Below are positions 12,240 to 25,595 of a DNA stretch of 64,000 nt, piece after piece. The notes beneath the pieces are model-generated. The model was not told where the DNA came from. It saw only the letters and a list, made by a program, of their open reading frames with translations, and searched no databases. This DNA comes from Diphasiastrum complanatum (lineage: Eukaryota; Streptophyta; Lycopodiopsida; Lycopodiales; Lycopodiaceae), in the NCBI GenBank assembly GCA_029204225.1, contig CM055097.1, positions 67,130,844 through 67,194,843 on the forward strand, written 5' to 3'. Every line of letters starts with the position of its first letter. Position 1 is the first letter of the stretch. A program made the translations under genes and the position numbers.

Positions 12240-14191
12240 AACATGATGCTCTCATCAAGATTTTTAAGCCATTCATGCATCATTTTCAAGCCGTGCAACA
12301 AAAAGGAACGTTTCTTTAAGCAAAAGGTCATCAAACTTTAACAAAAAGGGGGCTTGTATGCTGATTATAATTGGATGTAGCCAAATGGAACGTAGTGGAG
12401 ATCTCTGTGATGCTGAAGTTACAGGATTAACATTATAATTGATTTATCATTAGCACACATTTAGTGTTCCTTTATGTAAGTTTGACTCCACAAATTTTTG
12501 GGTAAAATCATTGTCCAAAGCACCTGTATTATATCAAGACTTACCAGCAAAAGCACCAGTTTTGCAAATGCATTTGCAACTCGTTGCAAATTTCAGTGTC
12601 AATAGTGGAACCTTTTCTGTGAATCAACAGTATGGAACTGTGATATCTATGGAAATTTGAATGCTGTGCGTTTTGATGTTTCAGACTTCAAAGTCCAATG
12701 CAAATTTTGATCCTAAAAACTACCCTAAAAGCATGTTCCCTATTGCAGGGTAAATTATGTTCTCAGTGAATTTGCAGGCATACTTTTCAACTTTCTGTCA
12801 AACCTGCAAACATATTTGCAAACTCAAATGTTTGAAGGTTTTGCAAACATCTTCCGGCAACTACATGTAGGTAGAGTGCTGTATATTTGTTGCATCCTAT
12901 GCATGGTCGACTATTATCCTAGACATAACCATGATACAATGTAGATAGCATGGTCTATTTGTTGCATCCTTATGTTATGTGGAGATGGGCTTAAAATTTA
13001 TTGGTTTCCATCCTTTTTCTGCATACACACAGTCCAGAACATAATCTATTGCCCTTCCAATGTTACGTAAGGTTGATGTAGCATTATTTCTGCTGGCTTC
13101 ATATGTCTGTCTCTTATATTTGAAAATTCTCATGCTTTTTTAAGCTATGAATTGGATGAAGTTATAAGAGGCAAATTTAGCTAACCAAAATAACTGGAAC
13201 ACATTTACATTTGCTAGTTCATTCCTATGGAAGCTCACGTGCCATCTTATGCTACGCGGGTTGACATACAGTCCCCCATACTTCCTGTTGGGCGAAACTC
13301 TCTTAATTATTGTATACACACTCCCTGAATCTATCGACGAGTTTGACAGAGCCTTTAAGCAAAATGCTGGAGTCATTATCTGACTACAGATTTTTCATCT
13401 TCAAGTGCATCAATATGCATATTTCTACCTATGCATTAGCAATAACAATTAGACTTCAGTTTTTTGAAGCCAAGTTTCCTCGTTTGGAATAGGTCTCTCC
13501 TGATTGATTCAAACGATTGAAGTGAAACAATGACTTTAATGTATATTTGTTCTAATTTTTGAGTCATCTCAAAGAAGCTGTTTGACAAAATGCATATTTC
13601 AACATGTGTTTGTTGTAATTTTTGTTACAGAAGAAGGTAGTCACAAGTCCTTCTGTGTTTTGAGGACCTTGTGGTTGAAAGGATAGCCCGAGGGATGGGG
13701 TTGAAAAAACAAAAAATAGGTCCCATAAGACTTCAAATCTCATATATGGATTTTTGTTCTTTTCGTATTTTTCCTTGATTGATCAGATTATGACTAGTGA
13801 AATTTTTAGGAGAGCTCCAAAAACGTCGCCATATTACGGCTACACATATATGAGTACCCACTAGAAAATGATGATGAGGATTCAAGCCTCATGCAGAGGA
13901 TGTAGAAAATGTCCATGTATATACAACATTGTCTTTTCTATTTTTGATGATGGTACCATCATCATTCACATCATATAAATTTGAGGATTCCTTTGATGTT
14001 GTGGACTCCATCAAAAGAGCCTCCTTTGATATCTAAATCTCCATTTGAAATACAAAGACTTTTCATTTTAGATCTCTAAGAGAGATCATAGAACGCTCTT
14101 ACTCTATCACGTGCACCACCACTACTTGATGTGTTATTTGACGTCTTTTTCCTCTAAATCCCGACCGATACCACTAGTAGACATCCTTAAC

Positions 14192-14195
<4 letters not shown>
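12240..14195. other. PSB33 3' flank and intergenic
   Basis: The 3' UTR must begin at 12240. A perfect 18-bp palindrome (TTGCAAATG/CATTTGCAA) lies at 12562-12579 in a stretch rich in TTTGCAAA words up to 12850. No further gene or terminus is recognised. Confidence 0.4.

Positions 14196-14267
<72 letters not shown>
14196..14267. repeat. (GA)n microsatellite, 72 bp
   Basis: Uninterrupted GA repeat between unrecognised AT-rich flanks. Confidence 0.98.
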
Positions 14268-14270
<3 letters not shown>

Positions 14271-16560
14271 TTGAGAGCATCACAAAGATTGAGAGAGATA
14301 TCTCACAAAATAAAGTGTTGAAGAACCAGAATTTTTGATGAAAAGAAGCATGATATTTAGATTTTATGATTTTGAGTGTCGTGTGGATCTTCCAAAAAAT
14401 TGTTTGTTTGCCATGGATGGATCTTCTACGCTTCGATAGCATTCATCTCCACATGACATCAATGGTCCAAATTGTTGCCAACATTTAGATTGATCGATTA
14501 TGATGCATATGATAATCTATGATAGATGAATGGCTAAAGATCTTGGACAATATGAATCAAAAGAGATGAATGAATGAATGAAGGACAAAATGAATCAAAA
14601 GAAATTTCAAACAAGGATGAAAATGTCTTCCTTATAAGCTTACAATTTGATAATTGAATAGATAAATGATTGTGTGTTTAAGCTTTAACTTTATTTTAGG
14701 AAAGCTTGGTTTTTCATGGATATATCAAAATAATCATATATGATAGATGAATATATGGATGCATGGATGGAGGACAACATGAATGAAAAGAAATCTTAAA
14801 CAAGAATAACGATCTATCTCAAGATAAATCTCGTCTACAAGAAAGCAATGAAAATTATGATAACAGATATATTTGAGGAAAGCCTATAGACTTACAAGTT
14901 TTGGTAACATCTTTTAAAACAATGAGAGCCAACCATTGAGATTTTCACATAAAATTGATAGGTTTCTCAAGTTAAGAAGAGTATTGCAATCTGATGAAGG
15001 TGGAACTTTAATTGACAAATGACTAAACCAAGACAAAAACCTATTTCAAGATAAATCTTCTTCCTCTTTTGATTTTACTAAAAGTATGAAAACAACAATT
15101 TCATGCAAGAGTTAAAATCAAAAACAATTTGTTCAATAATGTGTATAAGTAGTATGACATGGAAACACACATTGAAAATGATGAGAAATTTTATATGTGT
15201 GCTAAAGGAAATAATTTGCAAGAAGAATATAAGAGACCAGTATATTTAGCAAAGACAAGTTGCTTTGCTACCACATTGCTTTTATTTAAACTCCAAACAA
15301 AGCTCAGAATAACATCAAAATAACATTTCCCACAAAGGATAGACTTTGATCTCATGAATCAACTCAACTATGAACAAAGAATTCCAATGCATTTGCTAGA
15401 GAGACACAATACAAAAGCTTGTGTACTATCTCAATACGAAATGAACAAGATGAGTGCTATTTAAATCATGTGTAAAAGTTAGATTAACCCTAACCATAGC
15501 ATGTATTCAATATCTAATTTTAGCCCTAGAATATCACCAATTGTGTAGATGATCACTTGGTAGAAGTTCTTCATGTTCTAGTTACATGTTGATATGTAAA
15601 ATTGATGTAAGAAATAGTGAAACATCCAATGTGGACACTATTCTCTATATCAATTATGAAAGCTATTATAAAACCGTAGAAAGGATGTCTATATTAGTAT
15701 GGAAATCATTCTTAAGATGGATCAAAGTAGTGTGGTCAAATCTATACTAAAACTAGTTGAAGAGGGAGTGTGAAAAATATAGTTGATTTATCTTGGCAAT
15801 TTTGAGACCAATACGAAATCTCAACTTAGAAATAGATTTATTTTTGTCAATTAGAAAAATAAAAAGAGAAAATTCCTTAATAGAATTTCTACTTAGGTAA
15901 GTTTTATACAACAAAATACATGTACATATTTTGATCAAAAATATTGATACAATCAGACATTTGTCAATACAAATACATACCCCATATTTGGGATTTTTCT
16001 TGATAGAAATATGATTTGTTACATTGAAATTTTGTCTTTCAAAAAGTACTATGTTGTTCCTAGTTTCTAAATTGGTTGAAAAAAAAATTCTTGCTTTTAT
16101 TTTTCTTGCTATCTCAATGTTGATGATAGAATTCTCATTCTATGTTGATCAATTTCATTGTTCCTCCACTATATGTATAGTTTTGCCAATATCATTGCAT
16201 TTTATATCACTCATGACTTTTTGCACCTACAAAAAAATAATTCAAGAATTATTGCAATTTAAAAGAATACTTGGATATCAATGCGAAATGTTTTTTGAAT
16301 AGAGTTTGTGCTAATAGAATCAATAACAAAAATTTATAGATACTTACTAATTTGCCACTGCAAATGCAAAATCTTTGTTATTTTAACATGCATAGTCTTG
16401 GCAGTCTTAAAATTCTAATCCTCAAAATCTTGGTAACATGATGATGGATCTTTGTGATCCTTCTAATGCAAGAATTTGAAAAGATCTTGGATACCATAAC
16501 TAAACAATTGAGAAATCTTTTAGTTCCTAAGCATTTGGTTCGATGAAAGGGAAGGCAGCT
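14268..16560. other. AT-rich intergenic stretch, nothing recognised
   Basis: Very AT-rich sequence with only short spurious frames. No domain, terminus or RNA gene is visible. Confidence 0.4.
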
Positions 16561-16564
16561 TAGA

Positions 16565-17045
16565 AAGGAACTTCCCGAACTTTAATTTCTGAGGACAGAA
16601 CTTAAATAAAGGGGAAGAATGTCATGCCCACGACTGGACTAATCTCGGATTATTATCCTGTTAGGAGGTCAGCAGACCTATCTCGACTTGTAAGTTTATT
16701 ATTATTATGAGGGTTTTGGGGCCCTCATGTGCATAAAATCATAATTAATGGTTGGAGGCCTAAAATCCAAGATGGTGGATTTTTATGGGTCTATCAATGA
16801 CTCATAGGCGAACTGGATGACGTGGCCCAATTAGATTGCAAATGTGTCTAGAGGTGTCATAGTGCACTATTAGTGGCGCATGGCCCTTGGAGGGTGTAAG
16901 TATACCTATTGGAATCTCACCGTATGTATGCTTAATTTGATGTTAGTAGCTACATGCTGCTGGTGTGACTCCTCTCTCCTTTTGAGTGATTGATCCACAG
17001 CTTGGGGGCTAGATCCGATCGATCTATATTTGGTTGGGTTGGTTT
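16565..17045 (+). mobile_element. 3' end of a gypsy-like element: pol tail, PPT, start of LTR
   Basis: The segment before 16619 translates to a decayed SEDRT..KGEE tail, and GGGGAAGAA is a polypurine tract. An LTR-type start TGTCATGCCC follows at 16620. This layout is characteristic of plant Ty3/gypsy 3' ends. The LTR's right end is not defined; by about 17045 the context changes. Confidence 0.5.
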
Positions 17046-17078
17046 GCCTAGATGTGGACTTACTTTCATACACCTTCT

Positions 17079-17327
17079 TCAATGCAATCCATGCCTCACT
17101 TGAAAAAGTGCACTTACCAACTTAAGAAGTTCATTGGTGACATTCATCTTGATAATGTGAAGTGCCATGTTGGCCCTTTTCCTTGCTTGCTCTTGAAATA
17201 CCAAAGGTCTTTCTTTCACACCTACAACAATGTCCATTAACTCATTCAACTCAAGCAAGGATTTCATCCTCACTTTCCAAATTGAGTAGTTGGTATAATT
17301 GAGCATTACTTTCCAACATGATCCCAC
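17079..17327 (-). pseudogene. Copia gag N-terminal fragment
   Basis: The 82-codon minus-strand frame contains LNYTNYSIWKVRMKSLLELN and QARKRANMALHIIKMNVTNE. This matches the pattern of plant copia gag (DUF4219/UBN2: NY..W..KM...L, then A...I...V). It stops at 17079 without the rest of gag, and no LTR is attached. A solitary fragment. Confidence 0.55.
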
Positions 17328-18816
17328 TATTAGTAGTCATCATGCAAAATGCTTACTAGTCCTCTTTGAATGAAGGTGATGTAGATGCTTCTACAATTCA
17401 AAACCCAAGGAGGGCATCAAGGCAAAGGACAAAGCCACCAAGACTCACTTGTGATGAGAAGGGTCAGCAAGTTGTTGAAGGTACAAAAGTATTAAAATCT
17501 ACAACGATAATTGATTCAACAAGCTTTGTTGTGTACAATGTACAACACAGCAATGCCAAGCCAAGGACTACAAGACTCTTAACATCCATAGTTGCAACAT
17601 CTAGTGTTCGAGCCCACACATACGAGGCTCCAAATGTCCACACACACAACATACAAATTTTCTGCATATGCCTATATAGCACAATTCCAACTACTACAAA
17701 GGACACCTTATTGACATTTTGGATGATTATACTTGCCAAGAAATGTTAATTTCTTTTCACATATTTCCATCCAATTTGAATATAAACATGTATCTACAGA
17801 TATCCACAACTGTAGAATCTTGTAGCTTACTACAATTTGTCACTTTAACAATACAAACATCTAATTTAAAAAAACACTATGTTTTAGAGATCATGATATG
17901 TAATGAAGCATGAACTTGCTTGTCATAGCCTTTTATCCATTAAAGCAAAACATTTAAATAGACAATATCCCTTCTAGCACTTAAGAAAGATTTGGTCCTT
18001 AGATTAGGTCGAAGACAAGATTAAGGTTCAGAGTATATCGAGTGTTTGGCCTTTTACCTTGTACGACTGCTTTGTGCTCATCATTGCAACTAGCACTTAG
18101 TCTGCATACTTCATTGAAAAGGTCATTAACCATTATTCGACACTCAACAAAAGTTCCAAAATCGGCGACCAAAGTCTTAGATAACCGAACAGGACATCTC
18201 ATATATTTTTTGCACGTGGACTTAGATCATGCTTGTCTTTAGCAGAAGTCGAAAGTTAGGAGTTGTGTTCCCACATCCATAACATGACCTTTTGAGAATT
18301 TAAATAAATCATTGCTTTCAAAAATGATACTACAATATGTGCAGCCTATACATGGTTAGAGTAGGGAGTCTTTAAATATGTAGCAGAACGGAAGTGCTGC
18401 CCCACAGAAAGTTTCACTTGTAACTCACATGATAACAAGCAATCATCGATAGCATCTATGTAATAAGATGCTGACACAAACAACCAAATAACATTAAACT
18501 TGAACCTATCCATATTCAAATCTAAATTTAGATAAATTTGTAGGAATGATATTGGCAAAACCTGCACTTAACTTTCTTGAACAGCAAACTTGGGCAGTAG
18601 AGTTTCACATAGTGGACCCTTTATTGGTGTGGTCCTGTAAATTATGAGTGAAGCATCACAAAATGGTGAGATGATAATGATTCCAGATGGAACCATACCT
18701 AGGATCTAATCCAATTGTAATCAAATGACAAAATGTGAGCGAGGCCAACCTATTCGTGTACAAAATCAACAAAAAAATTCACTAAAGAGGAAAAGATTTA
18801 GACAAGGCAATCTCGC
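17328..18816. other. Intergenic before the YLMG1 3' end
   Basis: Short frames on both strands without recognisable domains. The right part (about 18570-18816) would contain the 3' UTR of the minus-strand YLMG1-like gene. Confidence 0.4.
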
Positions 18817-21800
18817 CTACAATGCACTGCCTTCAGTAGTTTCTATGGATTTTTTTCTGAGCAGCTCCCCTTTCTTGTATTGCACTTGCTGTCTCCATGT
18901 CAACTTTCTAACATCTTTTGGCATTCTAGAACATGAGGATGAATCACTTATTGATTTGCTCCCACTATGAGGCAACTCGGCTGGAAGTGCAGAAGCTGTG
19001 TTGGTAAAGACATTTAGTACTAGAAAAGCCAAGATCGGCGACAAATCGATTGTGCCTCCCAACGGAGGTATCAATCCACGAAATATGTTCAAGTATGGAT
19101 CACAAATTGTGCTGCAAAACCAAACATGAAAACAAGTCAGTGTACCCACCATAGAGGTTTTCTAGGACAAGTATATTCAACAGGTAGATAAATATATTGA
19201 AGCTCTCTACAAAGTTATAATAATTCTGTGAAAATGGGATTTCAAGTGAATTAATAGTATTATCTCAACAGATGTTCTGATCACGGTTGACCTTCACATC
19301 ACATAAAGATTTTACAGATAATTGAACCCCAGTAAAGAACTACAATTAACCCAACAGATATTGGAATTTGGAGGTACCCTAGTGGTCATATTTCTCTGGC
19401 TATGCTAGCAAAAGTACCGGCCAGTTAAGAGCTTGCACTCATATTTGATGGTTCCTTTTCACCAAACCTTGCCTAGAATATTAGAGACCTAGACTAGTCC
19501 ACATAATCCCAGAAGAAAATCATGGGGCTTGGTATTGATCCCATCACAAAGCCAAGATTAAGTCAAAATTGCTCGCATGACATAAATGGCCAACAATTAG
19601 TAGGCCAAGTTGAAGAAGATCCCATCCTGTGTTGTATAGGCAATCAAACCAAAATAGTGTTGGGTTAGTTGCAAAGCATTGACCATTAGTCTCCTTTATG
19701 ATTTCTTTTTTATTTGAATCCCAGCTAAGTACCATAAAAGTAACAAAGGAAACTGCAAATACAAACCCCACATAAACCTTCAATGGAGAGAGATTAGTTA
19801 GCAAGATAATCATTTTATAGAGAGTGATTTTTCTGTCCTTTTCCTTCTTTTAAGCATCAGTTAGACTTCCAAAGTCTTCATGCCTAAATATGCAAAAAGA
19901 GCTTCTCGGAAAAGAGGACTATATTCCAGATTTATGCATGAGACCTTGCACACTAAGACTCATTGTGAAACTGATATTGCTCCACCCAACAATTCTCTAA
20001 CTGCCGAAGCTCAGAATCAGTGAAAATTCAAAGAGGTGCACACCTGAGTGGGTTTGCTATAATTTGAGGAGGATCTGGAAACCATGTCAAAACGAGCCTT
20101 GTGATGAGCAGCGTGTTGTATATATTGAGAAAGTTGAAGATCCCATTGGTAACAACAAGTTCTGCAACTGAATCTCCGGGAATAATTGCTGCAAAATTGT
20201 GACCACGTAGTGGAGACTTGAAGCTCTTCCAATATTTCACCTATAATTCAACATACTTACCCAGAGTCAGTAATTTCATGTGAATAAGAGACTCAACGGC
20301 AAGCCTCAAATACATGTTTTGGAACCTATCCTTTTTTGGTAAAGTGGCATAGTTCCACAACGTTGGGCACTAGTTGGCTTTCAAAATTTCTCTGCAAAAT
20401 CACAGCAACTTTCAAAAATTTTAAAAATCACATCTAGTATTTCCATATTTGATACATTAATTACCTTCCATGAGCTCAATTGAAAGTTTAGAACTGCAGT
20501 TTCAAAGACAATTATCTTTAGATTTATTTCTCCCAACTAGTGAGGATGGATTTTATATCCTTCAGCCCTCGTAAAGTATAGCAGATTATGAATTGCTAAG
20601 TAGCAGTCAGTTGTAGCTATGAAAACTTACGCTTGTGGGGGAATGAATAGGCTTCTACATGATCAGCTTAGTAACATGAAGTACATACTATTAAGTATTG
20701 AAAATATCCCATATAATTTCAATGTTATGGCAACCTACCCTAGCCTATGGTTCACATCAAAATTACAAAACTTCTGTGTCCTTTACAATACGTTACCAGC
20801 ATGAGGAATTGCTTGTAAGTTATGTCTTTTTACCTCTCCCCATTTGTTGAACTGTTAATAACTACATTGATTTAACTAAGCATAGTACCTAACATAACAA
20901 AAGGTGACATGCAATCTTCAACTCTATGGAGTCCACACACAAGATCTTAGACCACCAACTCCACCATGCATAGCATGGACAAAATGCCGACATCCCTACT
21001 CACTCATCGGCTCCCAAGGTTACGTATACAGGTCAGATGCATAAACATACAACCATGTTAACTTTCATACATTTGTACAATGACCAAGTACTAAGAATCT
21101 ATCACTTCTCCATACGTGAAGCATACTTGCATTAGTGTGTGCAGAAAAATGAGTTTTTTTGGCCACTTCTAAAAATTGGTAAGCTTTTATATGTTTAATA
21201 TGCTTATTCAACTACTTTTATGCTATATTTAAGATTCCAACACTTAAATTAGCAATGCAATTGAAAATTAACAAAAAAAATTAGGTTATCATTTCAAACA
21301 TTTGGAACTTTTATTCAAACATTTCAAACACGCTTCAAATGTCACGTTTAATACATTTGAATCGTTTGGATGCAACCTTGGGTGAAGGGCAGACTCATTC
21401 ATGATGAAGACTACGACTTAAAGGGAAGGCAATTGAGTGACGTTCCTACTTTGTCATTGAAAAGTAAGAAAGATTCACATTTTACCACTAGTGAACTCTA
21501 AGAGAACTCTAAGGGCAGGATTCTTGCTAACTTAAAGAAACACAATGCATAAACTTGCCATGCATGCAAAGTAATCAAAAACAAATATTAATGAATTTTC
21601 ACGACACTTTTATCAAGTACATGAAAGGAAAGTGAAAATACTAAAAGCCACTTAATCACACCACTTCAACTTTCTAAAAAGCTGAAGTAAACAACAAAGC
21701 TAGCAGGTAAAGATAGAAAGAATCAGCGCAAACCTAGTAGCAAAGTAGACAAAGATCTCAAGCAAGATTTGCATGTCTCTTAATACAATGGAAGAATATA

Positions 21801-24282
21801 TCAACAATATGTCTTAAGTTACTAGCCAGTGTTGCAAGCCGATTTGAATCGGCTGTTTCATCCCGGTTTGTCCCGATTCAAATCGACTAGCTGGTCGAAT
21901 CAGCAAACGGTTCGAACCGTGTTTTTGGATCCTACGGCGGGGTGGAACATGAGTGTTTGATTTCTTGTGCTTGACAGGCACCTAGCAAATTACGGTTTTA
22001 GAGTTTGTAATAAAGATCTATCAAATGGATGTGAAGTCTACTTTTCTAGAAAAAAAAACATGGACAATGAAGTACGTATGCTTCAACTACAAGGCTTTGT
22101 TATCGAAGGACAAGAGGATAAGTGTGCAGGCTGCGAAAGGCACTATATGGCTCAAACAAGAACCAAGAGCATGGTATGGACACATCGATAGTTACATTCT
22201 TTCCAATAATTTTGTGAGAACTACTTCAGATCCCAATTTGTATGTGTTAACAAATGGGGACAATGTTGCTTTGGTAGTACTTTATGTTGATGACATTATT
22301 ATCACTGGAAATGATCGAGAGCTTGTAAATCCCATCAAAACTTATTTGTGCAAACGATTTGAGATGACGAATCTAGATCTTATGCACTATTTGTAGTAGT
22401 TCACTCATGATCTATCTTGCTCCTAGCTTTACTGAAGCTAATACAACACGTTATCGAAGCAGCTTGTGGCACATGGGTTATTGTACTGGTTATTAGCGGT
22501 ACATCTTTTCCAATCCTAAAGATTTCCACTTCTTTTACACATTTTACTCACTCACAGAATAGTAGACAGTATTTTTGCAGCCTATAACTAAGTAGTTTAT
22601 TCTCTTTGAGCAATGCTACATTTCATTTATATTGCAGGACAATGTATAATTCTTGCGCTAGATATTGTTTAGTGATTTTCATCCTTTTGCAACTCACTAC
22701 ATTTCAATTGCAAAAAGAATTTATCTATGAAAAATATGTCAACGTTAAGTCTACGATAGGACCCACATAACAAAGGAGACAAGCAATCTTCGGCTCTATG
22801 GAATCCACCCACGAATCGTAGACTAAACATACATTCATATTAGTTGTCATACATTGTACAAAAAGCAACATACCAAGTTTTCATCACTTCTCTGGAGGTG
22901 GAAGACTTAGTCATGATAACCAAGCACTACTAGTCAATTAATTGAAGCAACTACGTCAGCAGAAAATTAAGCAAAATGCACATCTCATCCATTCAGCTTG
23001 CTCAAAACCTAACTTTTCAGCATAGTGACAGAATCGTGCTGATGCATAGTTCTTCTTCATGTTTAATCAACAACAAGATCAACTGAATAACAGAGCAACA
23101 AAGAGTAGACAATACTGGAAAAAGAACCAATTAGCATCTGAAAGGCTGCATAAATACTTGCAACCACGGCAAACACCAGGATGGGGAAAGTGAGTTTAAC
23201 TCTTCCTGGTAAACCAAACAAACTTCTGGTACGTACAATATCTTTGGAAATTAAGGTGCAGAAACAACCTGAAAATTGCAATCTGATTAGTTGCAATATT
23301 GTTGCCTTGAAAATTAAGAGCTCTAATTTATGTGAGCTGAAAATAGGAAGCCCTCTTGGATGGAATTTGAAAATTCTGAGTCCTCTTGGTTGGAACCTGA
23401 ATGTAAAAAGTCGTCTTAAATGGAATTTTTCGACCTCTTTCTGGGTGTGATTTTTGGGCACCATTTTTGCGACACATTACCCTTGACAATGTGCGCTTCT
23501 CTGCATATTATGAAAATCACAGGTTGTCCTCTCATCTTGCAAGGCTGTCCCATGAGAGGGAGGACTCGCTGATAAGTTCCACACTATCCTTGGACATGCA
23601 CATTATGAAGTTCATAACTACTTGTAACAAGGTTGCGAACAGAAAGCTGTTCAACTTACATTCAAGAATCTAACTGCGGTCAAACGGATGTGGAAAATGC
23701 AAACCAAAACCATTACCTCGGAATTACATTCTCCTTCTAATTTAATATAACGTTATATCTCCAACAAACTTATAGTAATGCCACCACAATAACCTAGTGA
23801 TTGTCGAAAATAAGCCTTAAAAATGTTTACTTACGCTAACAGATTCATCCTTTCATTCACAGTAGTCTTCAAAGCAGCTTAACACTCAATGCTCCAAACC
23901 AATAATTGAGACAGATGAGTAAGTTGATAGATTTACACTTACATACGTTCCTACGACAAAATTCCCATAATAGCAAGAGTGAATGGACCTGATGGGGCCT
24001 GGGGAGGCCAAGAGGCAGTATGAGCCTTTGAAGCAAAGGTGGCGCAGCTAAAACGGCTTCCAAACACGCTCGCCTCAGTGGACTCAACACTTGGTCAGCA
24101 GTTCGCTGCAGCTCACCAAAGTGCGCCTCAGCACGAGCTAAATGGTGACAGCAGCTGCCGTGGAGAATGGAGGGGAGATGCGGAAGTGCATGAAGAAGAG
24201 CACCTGGGAATGGGAATGACAGGGTGTTGTTGGAGCAAGGCGAAGGCTGCTGCTGCTGCTGCTGCATCATCGAGGTATCCAT
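18817..24282 (-). CDS. YLMG1: YGGT/YlmG family membrane protein, YLMG1-like, three exons
   Basis: Minus-strand exons 24282-23947, 20240-20044 and 19111-18817 join in frame (phases 0 and 2) to 275 aa. Exon 1 (1-112) is a poorly conserved N-terminus with a six-Gln run and probable plastid targeting. Residues about 128-216 are the YGGT domain: GDSVAELVVTNGIFNFLNIY, the Arg-containing helix LLITRLVLTWFPDPP, then CDPYLNIFRGLIPPLGG (181-197) and a second membrane helix LSPILAFLVLN (201-211). The tail is basic. Arabidopsis YLMG1 proteins lie in thylakoids and affect plastid nucleoid partition; the bacterial YlmG gene sits in division clusters. An in-frame ATG at 24393 would add only a Lys- and GA-encoded Arg-Glu stretch, so 24282 is preferred. 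Intron 1 is 3.7 kb and holds a copia fragment in opposite orientation. Confidence 0.9.
20888..22930. repeat. Diverged duplicated segments in YLMG1 intron 1
   Basis: About 20888-21125 and 22748-22900 share aligned blocks in the same orientation (for example GCAATCTTC..CTCTATGGA.TCCAC, later CATACA..TGTACAA and ATCACTTCTC). They bracket the copia RT fragment at 21960-22420. Identity is moderate and only judged by eye. Confidence 0.45.
21960..22420 (+). pseudogene. Copia reverse transcriptase fragment inside YLMG1 intron 1
   Basis: Across two frames it gives MDVKSTFL (first catalytic Asp), GFVIEGQEDK, then WLKQEPRAWYGHIDSY, DPNLYVL and the intact active-site box VLYVDDIIITGND, ending at FEMTNLDLMHYL followed by a stop. 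Only about 140 codons of the RT palm remain, antisense to the host gene, with no LTR nearby. It closely resembles the copia RT at 45.2-45.5 kb and probably belongs to the same lineage. Confidence 0.85.
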
Positions 24283-24310
24283 AGAGATAGCTCTCCTCCC
24301 TCTCTCCCTC

Positions 24311-24334
24311 CTCTCTCTCTCTCTCTCTCTCTCT
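24311..24334. repeat. (CT)n in the YLMG1 leader
   Basis: On the gene's sense (minus) strand this is a GA tract about 30 nt before the start codon. Confidence 0.9.
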
Positions 24335-24399
24335 TTCTTCGTTTGTTTTTTTTTTTTTTTTGCCCTTCTATCTCTCAATCCACAAGTATCCATTAGGTG

Positions 24400-25397
24400 G
24401 CTATGGGGATATGGTGGTCACTTGAGGGCTTGAGAGCACCATATTTTTTTACTGCCAACCACTTGGATTTATGCCACATGGCATGCTTTGTTTTTTGGGT
24501 CTTCAATCATCTTAATCATGGAAATGTGGCAAAAATCTTGTGCACATTCCAAGCTTATTGTCTTCCCTTGGTGGCCGAAGCACATGGAGACTGGTGCTTG
24601 TGCTTTGTATTGCACTCGCAATAGTGCGGGGACTGACAATGTTAGGCGACTGTTGTTTTGGATCGAGTGTGGAGGCGAGAAGTTAGAACAATTTCAAATC
24701 ATGCATATTGATTTAATTGGATTGGAGAGGGCGCTTGTTGGCTTGCAAGATTGGGAGGCCCTCAAAAATCCATGGACTTGCCTCTACGTGGCATGCCCAA
24801 GGTGCCACGTAGTATGCCACAGAGGGGCTTGTCAACTGTTTTCTAAAAGGCAGAGTGGTCTCTTTGGTCCTTACACAAGAATAAGAGTATCTGGGATACT
24901 CAGAGTTGAGTTTTAATCATTATATATCTTAATGATTCTCCTAGAGATTCTAGTTGAATGAATTATCATATCTTAGATTGGATTCTAAGGATAGTTGTAC
25001 TTGGAAGCTTATGAATTATCTGCCAAAGTGGTGAATAATTTCAGACTGTAATTATAATTATTATATTATTTCCTTAACTTTAGTCTCTTGAGTTAGGTAA
25101 TATTTCACTTAGTTGGTTCATGTAAGTGTTTTGCATGAAGTTGATATTACTAACTTGTGTTGAGAGTAACCTAGTTGAGAAATTTATCGCTTAGTATATT
25201 TTTCAAACCTGAGTTGTACTCCAGAACAGAGATTAACAATTGAAAAATTGATTATCTCTTAGTACTTGTTTGATATGAAAGTCAAACTAAGAATAATGAT
25301 TTCCTAGGTCAATATTGAAAGTTAAAGGAACTGTTCTTGTAATTCTTTCTTGTCTTGAGGAGCTTATAAGGATAGAAGCAGTTTAAGGAGGGAAGAA
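24400..25397. other. YLMG1 upstream region and flank of an LTR
   Basis: The left part is the presumed YLMG1 promoter; no clear TATA or G-box is seen. A locally inverted repeat with GTGGCATGCC / GGTGCCACG words lies near 24787-24825. The last bases (25386-25397, AAGGAGGGAAGAA) are a polypurine tract for the LTR starting at 25398; no pol can be read before it. Confidence 0.4.
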
Positions 25398-25595
25398 TGT
25401 TATGGCCATATTCGATTAAGGACCTGGAATAGTCCTAATATGGTAGACTGGCCCTCCAGTATTCGAGATTGTTGGTCACGCCATGATTTAATTCCATGTC
25501 AAGGCCAGTTTGTGACTAATAACCTTGAGAGGACCCAGACACTCTAATTGAGACATCTGAAGTATTGCATGTCTGTGTGACGGGGGTCACAAATA
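25398..25595 (+). mobile_element. Truncated LTR, family A
   Basis: Starts TGTTATGGCC directly after a polypurine tract. About 195 bp match, in opposite orientation, the LTR starts at 4662 and 34208 (ATATTCG.TTAAGGACCTGGAATAG, then CCAGACACTCTAATTGA). Similarity stops after TGTGACGG, so the rest of the LTR is lost or diverged. Confidence 0.75.

Noticed and set aside
12562-12579. 18-bp palindrome downstream of PSB33 as a regulatory site
   Set aside because: It is one of several TTTGCAAA-rich words in AT-rich DNA; no evidence of function.
8347-24282. Functional clustering of two plastid proteins
   Set aside because: PSB33 and YLMG1 are on opposite strands, 6.6 kb apart with transposons between; no sign of co-regulation is visible in the sequence.
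24283-24393. Upstream ATG as the true YLMG1 start
   Set aside because: It would add Lys runs and GA-encoded Arg-Glu before the plastid-type N-terminus; the internal ATG at 24282 is more plausible, though both are in frame.
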